From contig JAWZYV010013132.1 of NCBI GenBank assembly GCA_038373885.1, forward strand, positions 248,001-312,000: 64,000 bases of DNA. The letters run 5' to 3'. The notes beneath the pieces were generated by a model. The model ran no database searches. It had not been told where the DNA came from and saw nothing but the letters and a program-made list of their open reading frames with translations. Position 1 is the stretch's first letter. Each line of letters opens with the position of its first letter. A program made the translations under genes and the position numbers. The DNA is from Cheiracanthium punctorium. Lineage: Eukaryota > Arthropoda > Arachnida > Araneae > Cheiracanthiidae. Below, one piece after another: positions 1 to 10,479 of this stretch.

Positions 1-470
1 TAAAAATCTGAAAATCCACCCGTTCCCTCCTTTTTAAGCGATTTTTTACTATTTTCAGCACCATTTTATTTCCGAGAGTCAAAAAAGTAAAGCATTTGCG
101 TGACAAAATTATCCTTTTCAAGTGAATATGACGTCAAACAATTGGGATTCAAATTCGTTTAAAAAAGCTTTTCCAGATTACACAGTTTATTATAATTTTT
201 TTTTTCACAAATAAATCGTTTGCATGGACATGAGAATAGCTGTGTAAACAAAGCGAAATCTTTCGATTGCGAAAAGATTCCGCGAGTTTCCAGAACAACA
301 TGAAATTTAATTTGGGTATCTCTCTATTCTAAAAAAAAGTAAAGGCCGCTGTCGCCGTAAAAGCTTGTTGGCCTATCTCCGAGGAACCTGATGAGCTGAC
401 TTAAATTTCGAAAATTGAATTATTTTAGAAGATATTAATAAAAAACTGAAAAAATAAACACAATGGTTGC
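1..470. other. AT-rich, no gene; weak Helitron-unit remnant
   Basis: No coding sequence seen. The first 60 bases (text around 'ccacccgttccc' followed by 'ttttttac') resemble the stretch at about 31371-31416 and 33272-33316 inside the Helitron-like units, so this is probably a decayed piece of that family. Confidence 0.35.
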
Positions 471-1562
471 CAGATTTGGCATAAAATCATTCATTCCTTT
501 GCAACAAAGCGTTTCCAAGTATGTAGTATCACGTGAAATTGTCAAACATGAAGTAGAAATACACCCATTTTACGCTAAAATGAAAACTACATGAAATTAG
601 TAACTCAAACTGTGTTACACAAAGTTGACAATTTTCAAATAGTAAGTTCGCTTAGACAACAGGAGTTTAGAATGAGCGATTATCCATTTTTCCAAAACAG
701 AATAACTAATATCTTGAAAATGAAAAATAATTAAAATGCAGATTATTTTAAAGCCGGTTCAGTCCAGCTGGATTATTTGTTACCAGTATAAATATTTGGC
801 GGCGTTAACTATGCCATTATAGCAGTTATAGTGCACTTTGGATATTTGCTAGCGCGACGAGATGGTATAATTCGTGGTGCTAAGTACGCCAATCTGCAAA
901 CGATTATGTAAATGAAAATATGGATAACGGTTTCCCGGTAACCTTAAATGAACAGTAATTATAGGTTGTGAGCATGTGTAAATCGCCACATAATGTGAAA
1001 AGTCGCCATGGGTGGCAAGCTGTCCTATCTGTTCCGTAGCTTTTATTAACTTTACATGTACGCAAGTCGCCAAATAATGAAAAATCGCCATGGGTGGCAA
1101 ATTCGCAAGGTGTCCAATAGGTTTTACATTATTAAAAATGCAGCTGAAACAGATGTTTTGATTTTATTATGCTTTAGCTCCTAATTAATATAACTTTTGA
1201 ATGGCAACATTAAATATCATTATGTTTCTGAGGAGTGCAAATAATTTTTCCAGCGATTATAAGCGGAGTCCGCACTCCAGGTGAAGTATAGCTCAGGACC
1301 CGTACAACACGGATTCCCATAACAAAATATCTTCCGTGTTATGGGGGGGGAGGGGATCTACTGTAGTGTGAAGTTTAAATTTTTATGTACCAATGAACCT
1401 GCAAGAACCAAGCCATGTGTAGCTCAGTAATATTCTATTTGATCCAATCTTCGGGTTTTGTCTGTTGAAATTATGTCTTTTTTACGAATAAGCCTTATTA
1501 GGGGCCGAATGTCTCATGCGAAAAGCGAGCGTAGCGAGTCTGGGGGCCTTGGCCCCTAGTTA
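470..1562 (+). repeat. Dispersed repeat, copy A (inverted partner at 20590-21420)
   Basis: This stretch matches the reverse complement of 20590-21420. Shared blocks include 'aatatttggcggcgtta' with 'ccattatagca' (about 797-825), a block with 'gataacggttt', and a GC-rich end with 'gaaaagcgagcgta' (about 1518) followed by 'ccttggcccct'. That end can fold ('ggggcc' against 'ggcccc'). No ORF of note. It is a transposon-type family, but I cannot assign the class; a non-LTR or non-autonomous DNA element are both possible. Confidence 0.6.
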
Positions 1563-3110
1563 AATAAAAAGAACTTTTTTTAATTCTGAAAAAGTTATTT
1601 AGCTGAAAGGTGTAATATATCTAGTTATTAAAACAGTTGTCTGTGTACTGGATATCAAGTTCCATTTATTTTGTTTATTTGAGAAAATAATTTTTACAAT
1701 GATATATCGTTGACGTCTATTTTTTAATCCGCCCCATATTTATTGGAGCGCCCCCTTTACGAAGATTGCATCGATTGTGCTTCAAACGATCAATAGATGG
1801 CGCTACCGTTCAAAATTTAAAATGATATATTTTTTGCGTTTTAGAGTGTTTTTTCAGACGCGTGACCTAGCTCAATCGTTTCAGGGGCCCAAAATCCCCA
1901 AGTTACGAAATTTAAAAAGAATCCTTGGAGCCGTTTTCGAGATCGCTCGGACTTACATTCAAACATTCCGCGTTCAATGTAGGAACGAGTAACAATTATT
2001 TCGCCAAATTATTTCATAGTCTTTTGTATGAGTTTTTGTTTTTCAAGCAAGATTACCGTGCAGACTATTTTTGTATTCTTAAATCCGCGCTGCAGACTGA
2101 TGCAGAAAATTCTGCGACTTAGCTGACAAGCGAACTTTGACTTTTGCTCGAACACGTTTTTAAGAGCTTGTACCATACAAAAGGAAATTTTACTTAATTA
2201 TGTTAATGAAAAAATTAAACCTACTTCGAGGTGTTTATGAAACATTAGGGTAAGTTTGTATTGGGTAAGTCAGTAAAATTTATTTAAAATGAAGTTTTCT
2301 TATGTGGAACATTTTTAAAACTTTAAAACATACTTTTTTAATATCTCATCAAATATTAATCATTAGTGCATTTAAATAGTTCCTTCATTATAAAGAAAAA
2401 TTTAAGTTTGTAATTAAAACAAATTATTTAATACATATCTTCCAGTTCATATTTAAAAATAATGAAAGGATCCTGAAACGCAAAATCCTGAGGATTCGCG
2501 GTTTGCGGGCGAAATGGATCAGACCTGAAAAAACTACTAACTTTAATTAAATGTCGTTTAATAATAGAGATTGATGTTATTTACAGTAGTTGATTTTTTA
2601 CTTAAGTATGTTTAAAAAAATTAAACTTTTCAATTAAAAACGAAAACCTTTTTAATTTTTTTTTCAATGTCAGTAAAGCATGTAGTAAATAGGATCAAAA
2701 GGACATATATTTATTCTCTCGAAAGGCAGGGCACTGCTAAATAAAGATTTATTTGAGTTATCAGAAAATGTTGAAAACAGGAAAGATTTACGTTAAGAGG
2801 TTTCTGTTGGTTCAATTTAAATCAGGTTTTGCTGCATAAATATTCGACTTTTGAAAAACGTCTTTAACAACAAATATACCAATATCTATCCAAAATCTTT
2901 CGTGTGACTCAGTGCAGGTTCAAAACATTTTGTACAAGTTTCATGATTCTGTGCATATTAATAAGTTGTGATTGTTAAGAATTTCTTTATACGTTATTTT
3001 TATATATTAATATATAAAAAATGTATTAATATATTAGGCATTAGCTGTTTTGTAAAGTTTAAAGAATAAAAATCCTATTCAAATTCAATTGAATGTAAAA
3101 ATTGTAATTC
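1563..3110. other. AT-rich intergenic DNA, nothing recognised
   Basis: Only short chance ORFs. No repeat partner or gene recognised by eye. Confidence 0.5.
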
Positions 3111-3560
3111 TAGAGCATGCGATTGAAAGCTCATCATGACCCATATTACACTGTGAGGTCGCAACGTCTATGCATACTGGTCATAATGTGATTTTGTGAC
3201 TTCTTATAGCAGTATGTGTAGAAAGTCGCAGAGAGGTTATGGCAACAGTCAAATAGTTGGCTGGGACAGTATCTGTGACTTTACACGATTATCACTATGG
3301 ACACCATAGTAACCTACACCATAGTAACAGTCTCTCGAACGTCATGTATTTATCACACAGTGACGTTACAACGTATCTAATTACCAACTACACTGCGGCG
3401 TCTCTCTGCAATGTCACATCTTTGACACGAAGGGGCGTCACAGAAGACATGCATTTGCATCACACATGTGATATGACGAACGTAACAAAATGTAACGTTG
3501 CTACTGCATTATTTCTGCATGAGAGGGAACACCACAAAGTGCACTCCTGAAAAGTTGTAC
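3110..3560 (+). other. GC-richer patch with an unexplained 97-codon ORF
   Basis: An ORF at 3257-3550 would give a His-, Ser-, Thr- and Asn-rich peptide with many HH and TN pairs. Its apparent start is not ATG. The DNA is rich in short repeats ('caccatagtaac' occurs twice, plus many 'gtcac' and 'gtgac' words), so the composition follows from the simple DNA pattern. I see no domain and do not regard it as a gene. Its base composition differs from the surrounding AT-rich DNA. Confidence 0.25.
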
Positions 3561-3659
3561 AGATCTACCTTTTACATGTGTATGTTATTTAAACATAAGT
3601 TATGAATGATTTTTAACAAATATATTAAAGTAATACATACAGCTGTTATTTCTCAGCAC

Positions 3660-5480
3660 AGATGTATGGATACACACACACACACATGTATACTTATTTA
3701 ATTTACTGAAAAGTATTAAAATCGAACTGCATGCAATTCTGAGTGTCACATTTGATTAATCTAAATTGGTCTGAATTATTCAGATAAGTCAAAATTTACA
3801 TGCAGAACTGAATACAATGTTTACAACGTGTTGTGAATATTTTGTTGATGGTTGCATTTACTTAGATTTATTTTTTTGTGTGGGATATAAACAACATTAT
3901 AACATTGACTTGATGCTGATCAGTAGTTGTTGATAAAAGAACAGCACATATTTTACATAGATATTTGTTTATAATTGTTGAAACTCAAAAATTACAGGAA
4001 ATAGAAATTATTTTATCTCAAAAGAAAGGAAACAAATGCACAATAAATCGAAGTATCGATGCGAGAAAAAAATATTTACCAGTTTAACATCATATATAAT
4101 TTAAAACCATAAGGAAATAATAACAATAATAAAATGAGAACACTTATAAAGTTTCGTCAGTGAATCGTCGTTTATATCTTTCCTGAATTTATATTGCCTT
4201 TTTATAAGATACATATTTGAATAGCAGCGAAGACCCGTGCTTTAAATATTTATTATCAAACTAAATCATATATTAATAGTAAAAAAATGAAAAAGTCGCA
4301 ATAATAATGTATTTTAAATATAAGTGGATAGTTTATTATACAGATTAAACTACAAGAAAGTATATAAGTTTCTTCCACTTGCAGCTTTTTCATACGAGGC
4401 AAACTCTTCAAACCCTTTGAAAAAGGCTGTCTAAGCTTTTGCACGTTTTGTAAGATCGCTTGTAAAAATATGAATACGTATGTATTATTGGAAATCGATT
4501 ACAAATTTTTGGATGGAAAAATGAGAACGTACATTGTAGCGTTACATAGACATTGATTAAATTAATGAAGTTGAGTGAAAAACATGAAAGTACTCCTAGA
4601 ATAAGACCATATGTCTGAACCTCATCAGAAAATGTATGAGGTAAATTACATTTTATGCACAATTTCAGTATCACCTATTGCGCAGCTTCTGAAGAATGAA
4701 TGTACATTGATCATTGCAGTAAATATTTTAAGATATAATTTGTTGTTTATTGTGAATTTAGTTTGAACGTCGTAACAGAGTACGCTGCAAAAAAAAAAAT
4801 CATCATCAAAAATTGATATGCGGTACACAATCAGACACTGCGGAAGTAAGTGAATGAAACTGAAAATTATATAAAGCGTACTTCGAAAATTTAGGATACG
4901 TAGTTTAGCGCAATTTCTGTGATGATTTTTATTTTCAGTAAATGAATATCGATGTAGTCTAGTTTGTCCCAGATTTAACTGTGAAATTAATATCAAACAC
5001 TATTAAATATTGTAAAGTAAAAAGGATTTCGGAAACTGAGAGATTGATAAACAGAAGTTCTATAAGTTCTTGTAAGATTTTAATTTTGAAGTCATTTCTT
5101 ATGAAAACACTGCGTAAGAGTTAGTTTAAAAAAAAGAAATAGCGAGAAATATAGCATATTTTACTATTTCAAAAACAGTTTAACTAAATTGTTTAAAATA
5201 ATAATAGCTACAAAAATGTTTAAAATAGGAAGTTTTAAAAATAATTCACTTAGTATAAATTTAAAAGAAAATTGATTTCAGTAAGTTTAATGCAATTAAC
5301 GTCAATTTAAGAATTATTAATATTTTGGAAATAAAACTGTGAATAAATGAAATTATGTTACAGTATAAAACAAAACCCTCAAATCTTCATCATTTTGATT
5401 TATGTTTTGTGAATAGCATTGTTATCAATAAATAGTATTTTTAACAAATAATCTCCTACAGACAGGTTTCAAACATAAGG
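3660..5480 (+). repeat. Duplicated upstream flank of a Gr locus (copy 1)
   Basis: This is the upstream region of the broken receptor at 5482. Its parts recur upstream of other receptor genes. 3660-3900 matches 53345-53540; 4010-5480 matches 58960-60560; about 4160-5480 matches 45517-46800; and about 4640-5480 matches the reverse complement of 37264-38097. Shared landmarks include 'tgaaaaagtcgca' (about 4289), 'cattgatcattgcag' (about 4704) and 'tttttattttcag' (about 4926). Conservation over this length means that promoter and 5' transcribed sequence were duplicated with the gene. A short (CA)n run lies at 3671-3687. Confidence 0.7.
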
Positions 5481-5481
5481 G

Positions 5482-5789
5482 ATGCTTCAACCACGCCTAA
5501 AAAATTTATTTTCACAACGAAATTGAAAAGTCATTCTTTATTCAAGGAAAAATCAAAGAAATTCAAGAAGTGCACTATGGACATATTTTCTACTATAAAC
5601 AAATACATGTGGGCACACGGAATTGGATTTGAAAAAGGTATAGATTTTTCTAGAAAGTACATAACAATGGCAATTTCATCAATTTTCTTAGCAATAATCG
5701 TTGAAGGAAATTGGGTTTATTCTATATATGATCGAATAAGCACTTTTATCGAGGCCGATTGGAAAATATTGTGTCAGAGTTGGTCTTAA
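5482..5789 (+). pseudogene. Truncated, frameshifted gustatory receptor copy
   Basis: The ATG at 5482 opens a peptide starting MLQPRLKNLF, the N-terminus of the receptors at 36070, 46819 and 60584. It stops after 14 codons. A one-base frameshift near 5521 restores the family frame through CTMDIF, INKYMWAHGIGF and the first membrane segment (DFSRKY onward). Similarity is lost after about residue 95 (EADWKI), with a stop at 5789. The other six membrane segments are missing. A likely splice acceptor ends at 5461, as in the intact copies. It could be an assembly artefact, but the combination of frameshift and truncation points to a dead copy. Closest to the gene at 46819. Confidence 0.85.
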
Positions 5790-6112
5790 AGAAAATGATG
5801 TTTGATAATTAACATGCAGAAGTTAAGGAAAAAATTACATTAGTTTAAAATAGTAGCACATTTACTATAACTATGAATATTACAAACATAACATTTTCAA
5901 AAAAGGTGATGATTAGATTACTGACAATTTATATTAATTAAGAAGTTTTTTGCAGGAGTATGATTATACGAATTGCGTATATGATTAATATAATGAAATA
6001 CAAGAAACATAACCATTTTAAGTTGTTTTATTTAGAATTTGCATATGCCACTAGTTAAAAATAAATATTTAGTGATTTTTTCAAACAAATTGCAAACAGA
6101 TAATTTTTAAGC

Positions 6113-7279
6113 ATGGATGCTGTTCATGAACACACAGAAAACTTGTTTTTATCGAGAAATTCAAAAGCGATTTCTCTTTTACGGAAAAAGCAACGTGCAA
6201 AGCGAGCCGAAACTTGCGTATACGACATATTTTCGGTGATAAACAAGTACATGTGGGCACATGGGATCGGGTTTGGAAACAGCATCCAAGTTTCCCGTAG
6301 AGTTTTATCCATTGTTTTAGCATTAATTGCTGAAGTAAATTTTTTTTACAATATGTATGGTCGATTCGACGATTACACAAGATACAGCATAAATTTGTCT
6401 CAAGCGTCTGCTACAGCGACTGCAATTCTTTGCTGTTTCATTAGAATGTTCTTGTATACAAAACGAAAGCATCTCAATAGTACATATTGCCAAATGGCTA
6501 AAATATACTCTAAAGTATGTTCAGATTCCGCACCACTGAAGAGGTTCACTTGGAAACTGATATTTGCTGTATTTATTAGAGATGCACTTTTTTATGTTAA
6601 TGAAGTGTATTCTTTTTATGAAGACGGGTATTTTTCTGCTGAGTTTTATACAAATAATGTTACGTACCACTTTGGAGTAATACCACCACCGTACTCCCTT
6701 CCTATAGTGTTCATTTCTGATATACTTATTGTGATCGGCTTTGTCGGAGCAATTGTCACAGCCTATTTCTGTTCTGTTTGCTTTGTGCTGAAGGAATCGT
6801 TGAATGCAATAAAGAAAAAGCTTCAGATGAAACTTGATCTCACTCAGGTCAACCATCTCTCTGAGGTGTACATGGAAATACGCGTCATTATTTTTAGGAC
6901 TAACCACCTTCTTCATCCCTGTCTTTTGACCACAGTTGCGATGCTATTGATCGAAGTTTTTCAACAAGCGCATTTTTTAATATTCTTTCGACCACCTAAC
7001 CCAATTAGGAGCCTTTATATGATCGTCTTGGGTTTTTCAAATTTTGCTTTAATATGTTTCTTCAGTTCATCTGTTGCAAAACTGATTTCTGAAGTTAAAA
7101 TTGAAGCTGAGACATTGTCGTTCAAGGAACCGAGAACGTCGCAGGCCATTGCACCGTTGCTTAGAGATACTGAGGGGTTCAAACTGCTTGATAGCATAAC
7201 TCTAAGTAAAGGTCTGATTTTGTCAGCAGCTGGTTCGATCATGACATATGGATTACTTATTTCTACTTTTCAGTACTGA
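6113..7279 (+). CDS. Gustatory receptor family 7-TM chemoreceptor (divergent member)
   Basis: 388 codons in one exon from a true ATG. Hydrophobic segments by eye lie near residues 60-80, 95-115, 142-165, 195-222, 258-285, 288-310 and 357-384, a seven-segment layout. The C-terminus has GSIMTYGLLISTF with T378-Y379, the family TM7 signature TYxxxxxQF with Q replaced by T. Arthropod Gr proteins are ligand-gated cation channels of sensory neurons with an intracellular N-terminus. Length (about 390) is normal. It shares INKYMWAHGIGF, the KVCSD loop, the ITAYFCSVCF-like TM4 and EGFKLLDSI with the other three receptors, but is clearly more distant. The start is supported by a likely splice acceptor CAG at 6097-6099, and by the ATG being kept in the related pseudogene at 9211. 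Ligand cannot be inferred. Confidence 0.9.
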   Translation: MDAVHEHTENLFLSRNSKAISLLRKKQRAKRAETCVYDIFSVINKYMWAHGIGFGNSIQVSRRVLSIVLALIAEVNFFYNMYGRFDDYTRYSINLSQASATATAILCCFIRMFLYTKRKHLNSTYCQMAKIYSKVCSDSAPLKRFTWKLIFAVFIRDALFYVNEVYSFYEDGYFSAEFYTNNVTYHFGVIPPPYSLPIVFISDILIVIGFVGAIVTAYFCSVCFVLKESLNAIKKKLQMKLDLTQVNHLSEVYMEIRVIIFRTNHLLHPCLLTTVAMLLIEVFQQAHFLIFFRPPNPIRSLYMIVLGFSNFALICFFSSSVAKLISEVKIEAETLSFKEPRTSQAIAPLLRDTEGFKLLDSITLSKGLILSAAGSIMTYGLLISTFQY

Positions 7280-7399
7280 CTCCGGTAGCAAGGAATTATA
7301 ATCCTGTAGACACATAATCCTGAACACTCGCTGTTTAGAGAATGACGGAAGAGAGCTGTAATGATATAATTGTTATTTGACTTTTATAGGAACTCTAAA

Positions 7400-8140
7400 A
7401 TTGAAGAAGAAAAAAATGTCTCATGTGGACACCACAGAATTCCCTTGTACGGACATCGAATTACTCATATGTGGATACACTTCATTTAAATTTATTTTAA
7501 TTGAATTACGTGCGATACATCTATAACATCTAGGTTTGGCGAGTTGTCACCAAAAATACGAGATATCAAACTTGCTTCTAAAGATCTAAATGATTATGCC
7601 AGCGGCTCTAACTTTATTTTTGTAATCTATTGTTGAAAAGTATCGGAAATAGAACATCTCGTGTAACAGAACAAATGACAAAGAAAATATGAACGCGGAG
7701 CAAACAGATGATGACTTATTTGCGATGTTGCAAGTTATTTTTCACGTATTATTTAAAATGAATAATGGATTTAAGAAATCGGATGTCGGGAATGAAAATC
7801 TCGTTGAATAAAACAGAAAACGGATGCAAAAAGATAAAATAAAGAATGTGCAAAATTAGTAAATGTAAGCTTAGATAAAAATGTTTTATGTTTTTAATAG
7901 CTTGTTATTTCAACATTGAATGACAGTGGAGATTCAAGCTTCAACTTATTTGCATCACAATAAACAAAACTGAAACGGGGGGGGGGGGGATAAAACTTAG
8001 TTGTTTGAAATGCATGGGAACGGTGAAAAAAATCTCATGTGGAGATACATGGCATTCTTGTGCGTTTATAAAATCGTAAATATTCTCGGTATACTTCATC
8101 TAAACTTATTTTGTTTGAAAGAGATACATACTGAAATGGT
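7400..8140 (+). repeat. Gr 3' flank with a direct duplication
   Basis: About 7405-7520 and about 8020-8135 are related (both carry 'aatctcatgtgg' or 'gtctcatgtgg' followed by 'acttcat' and 'aaattattttgtttgaaa'-like text). They look like two copies of the downstream flank of the 6113-type receptor, so a receptor copy may have been lost between 8.1 kb and the pseudogene at 9.2 kb. A poly-G run sits at 7977-7989. Confidence 0.45.
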
Positions 8141-8199
8141 ACTGAGGTTAATGGTACTACACTTATTAGAGGAAGCATGCAGCTTCTGCAATTAAAAAG

Positions 8200-9195
8200 T
8201 ACTTATGCAGGAATCTGTACAACACGTTATCACCCAATATAGCACTTTCATAATCTTTTTATGAAAGGAAATGCTTCCAATTATGTCTTTTCATACATTT
8301 TGCAATGTTATTACTTGGCTACGCTACCAAGATCATTGTCGGCTTTTACGGTGACACCTAAAATTTGTAGCAACCCTAACCTAAATAAGTTTAATGACAA
8401 ATACTGTTAAAACAAAGAAACATGATTTTCGTCTAAAAGAGTCCCATAATTTGGACAACTCTACACTGACTACAGTATGGTATGGGACGGTGAAGCTGGC
8501 CGTCTTCCAGGCTAGTACAAAGTATTTGAATATCACACTGGTTAAATTGATGAAGTTGCGTGGATATTCGTGAATTCACTCATATTATAAAGCACAGACA
8601 TCTGATCCTTCCCAAGTAAAATGAGAAATGCTTGGTATTATGCGTATACTTTCAACTTTTAAATTCGGAGTGTGTAATTTCAAATGATTAATTCCATAGA
8701 TTTCCTTTGAAGATATATTTTGCTATCCTTTTTTAGACTTTGAAAATGTACTCTCATTATATAATTGCGAAAATGGACACGTATCAAAGCTTTAAGCGAT
8801 GTGCAAAAGAAATCGTTGATATTAAAGGTTAATGAATCTGTACTAGCGAAAGTTATACAGAAAATCTTTTTATAATTTCTGTTCTTATGAAAATAACATG
8901 AACAGGGAACTTACGTATTTCATTTAGAAATTATTACGAAATATAAAGAAAATTGCATATAATAAAATTTTTATCAGTTTTACCAATCAAACACAAAGAA
9001 AGCCAATGTCCAGGAAATTCTAAACTAAAATTGGAACAGTTGTATGAACCAATGATTTCCTTTGTAAAACCATGAATATATGACTATGCTAAGAAAAAAC
9101 TCAAAGCTACGAAATTTTAAGCAGTTTGATATGAACTATCAAATATCATTTATTACGAATGGATGCAGCATGATTTGTTTCAAAAAATCTCAAGT
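8200..9195. other. AT-rich DNA upstream of a Gr pseudogene
   Basis: No gene seen. The last part (9150-9210) resembles 6075-6112 directly upstream of the intact gene, including a decayed acceptor (TAG instead of CAG at 9194-9196) and 'tttaagcatgg' over the ATG. Confidence 0.45.
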
Positions 9196-9210
9196 AGATA
9201 ACGTTTAAGC

Positions 9211-9475
9211 ATGGAAATAGTTCATGAAAGCATTGAATTTTTTTTTCCATCCAGAAATTCCAAAATTATTCCTTTAACCGGGAAAAAAGAAAATGCAAAG
9301 CGAGCCGAAAGTATGATGAAAAAACATATTTTCTGTGATAAACATTTACTTACGGGCCTATGGGTTTGAAAAAAGTGTTTACAAAAAAGAGTTTTATCTC
9401 TATTTTTATCAATAATAGCTGAAGAAAATTGTTTTGAATATATATATGAAATTTTAAGCAATATCGCAAAACCTA
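9211..9475 (+). pseudogene. Gustatory receptor pseudogene broken by a MITE
   Basis: The ATG at 9211 starts MEIVHESIEFFFPSRNSK, the N-terminus of the receptor at 6113. KRAES follows in the same frame. The homologue of IFSVINKYMWAHG then appears in a second frame (IFSVINIYLRAYG) and the TM1 region RVLSLFLSIIAEEN in another, so there are at least two frameshifts and a stop. At the TTAA at 9476 a 502-bp piggyBac-type MITE is inserted. Beyond it, at 9986 onward, AFTGILLIGLR may be the continuation (compare TATAILCCFIR of the intact gene), after which similarity fades. This is a dead gene of the 6113 type. Confidence 0.8.
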
Positions 9476-9479
9476 TTAA

Positions 9480-9981
9480 CCCTTTAACGCGCAGTGTTCC
9501 CGCTTCGGGAACACCAAACTCTGGCGTTTTGACTGTTGGCAGTCACGAAGAATAGATTTGATTTCTATAAAAATAGTTGCAGGGGACATAGCTCTACGAG
9601 TATCCTTTACTTTTTAGCACGTCATTTCCCTTTAAAAGATTATTTTTAACAGAACTGACATCTGCTGAAAAATGGAAGAATGCGAGAACAGCCGGGTAGA
9701 TTGCCCAATGCTGAAAAAAGGGCAGCCGTAGCCATCGCTCGACTTAACTACCAGCAAGATGGCGAACGATCGAAACGTTCATCGCGTGCCACAGATCTAG
9801 AGACCCTTTTTTTGACGACAGCTGGCTGTACGCGCACAGCCAGCTGTCTTCAAAAAAGGGTCTCTAGATTTGTGGCACGCGATGAACGTTTCGATCGTTC
9901 GCCATCTTGCTGGTAGTTAAGTCGAGCGATGGCAACGGCTGCCCTTTTTTCAGAATTGGGAAAGGGTTGCGCCTCAAAGGG
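9480..9981. mobile_element. piggyBac-type MITE with large internal palindrome (full copy)
   Basis: A 502-bp element between TTAA duplications at 9476-9479 and 9982-9985. Its ends are CCCTTTAACGCGCAG and, on the other strand, CCCTTTGAGGCGCAA. TTAA targets and CCC(T/A)TT ends are typical of the piggyBac superfamily. Inside, 9704-9829 and 9836-9960 form a near-perfect inverted repeat of about 125 bp. No transposase. Other copies: 40078-40481 (palindrome mostly lost) and 45124-45514 (3' end lost). A fragment of the palindrome centre also occurs at about 10447-10480. ORFs within it are products of the palindrome. Confidence 0.85.
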
Positions 9982-10479
9982 TTAAGAGCGTTTACTGGAA
10001 TATTACTAATTGGTTTACGTAATTAGGAAGACCTTATTGCTTGTTCACGTGAACAGGTAGGTCAGTATGGAAAAAAATATCAGAAAAACCCTATGATACG
10101 CTGTGCAGGTGGTGCCACAGTGCTAGATTAGAAGTGATTACATGACTAAATGGACTTTTTCTCTTAAGCGTTTGACTGTCGAGGCCAAATATCAAGGAAA
10201 TTAGAAGTTCGATTTCGAAAACCTATACCAAAGTTTGTTGTAGTATTTCACCAGAAAGTGCTTTTCTTTAAAGACCCAGTGCTTGCAGAATAGCCTCGTA
10301 AAGCGCAATATCTCTGGGGCAGGTATTGCTTAGGCAGTAATAATTCGAGCAGAGTTAAGCTGGACACGTTCAAGTTTCTGCAGATTTGTACAAAGCACAG
10401 CAACAAATTGGATATTCAAACTCGTGAAATTGGCCGAATAAGAGAAGTATAGCTGTGCGCGGGCACAGCCAGCTGTCGT

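Noticed and set aside
3257..3550. 97-codon ORF as a secreted or structural protein gene
   Set aside because: No ATG at its start, no signal peptide or domain, and its composition follows from simple repeated DNA words.
9770..9910. Hammerhead motif ('gatcgaaacg') in the 9480 MITE
   Set aside because: GAAAC is present but no CUGANGA stands before a stem II; the text is simply part of the MITE palindrome.
9680..9916. 78-codon ORF
   Set aside because: Runs through the palindrome of the piggyBac-type MITE; the frame is a by-product of the inverted repeat.
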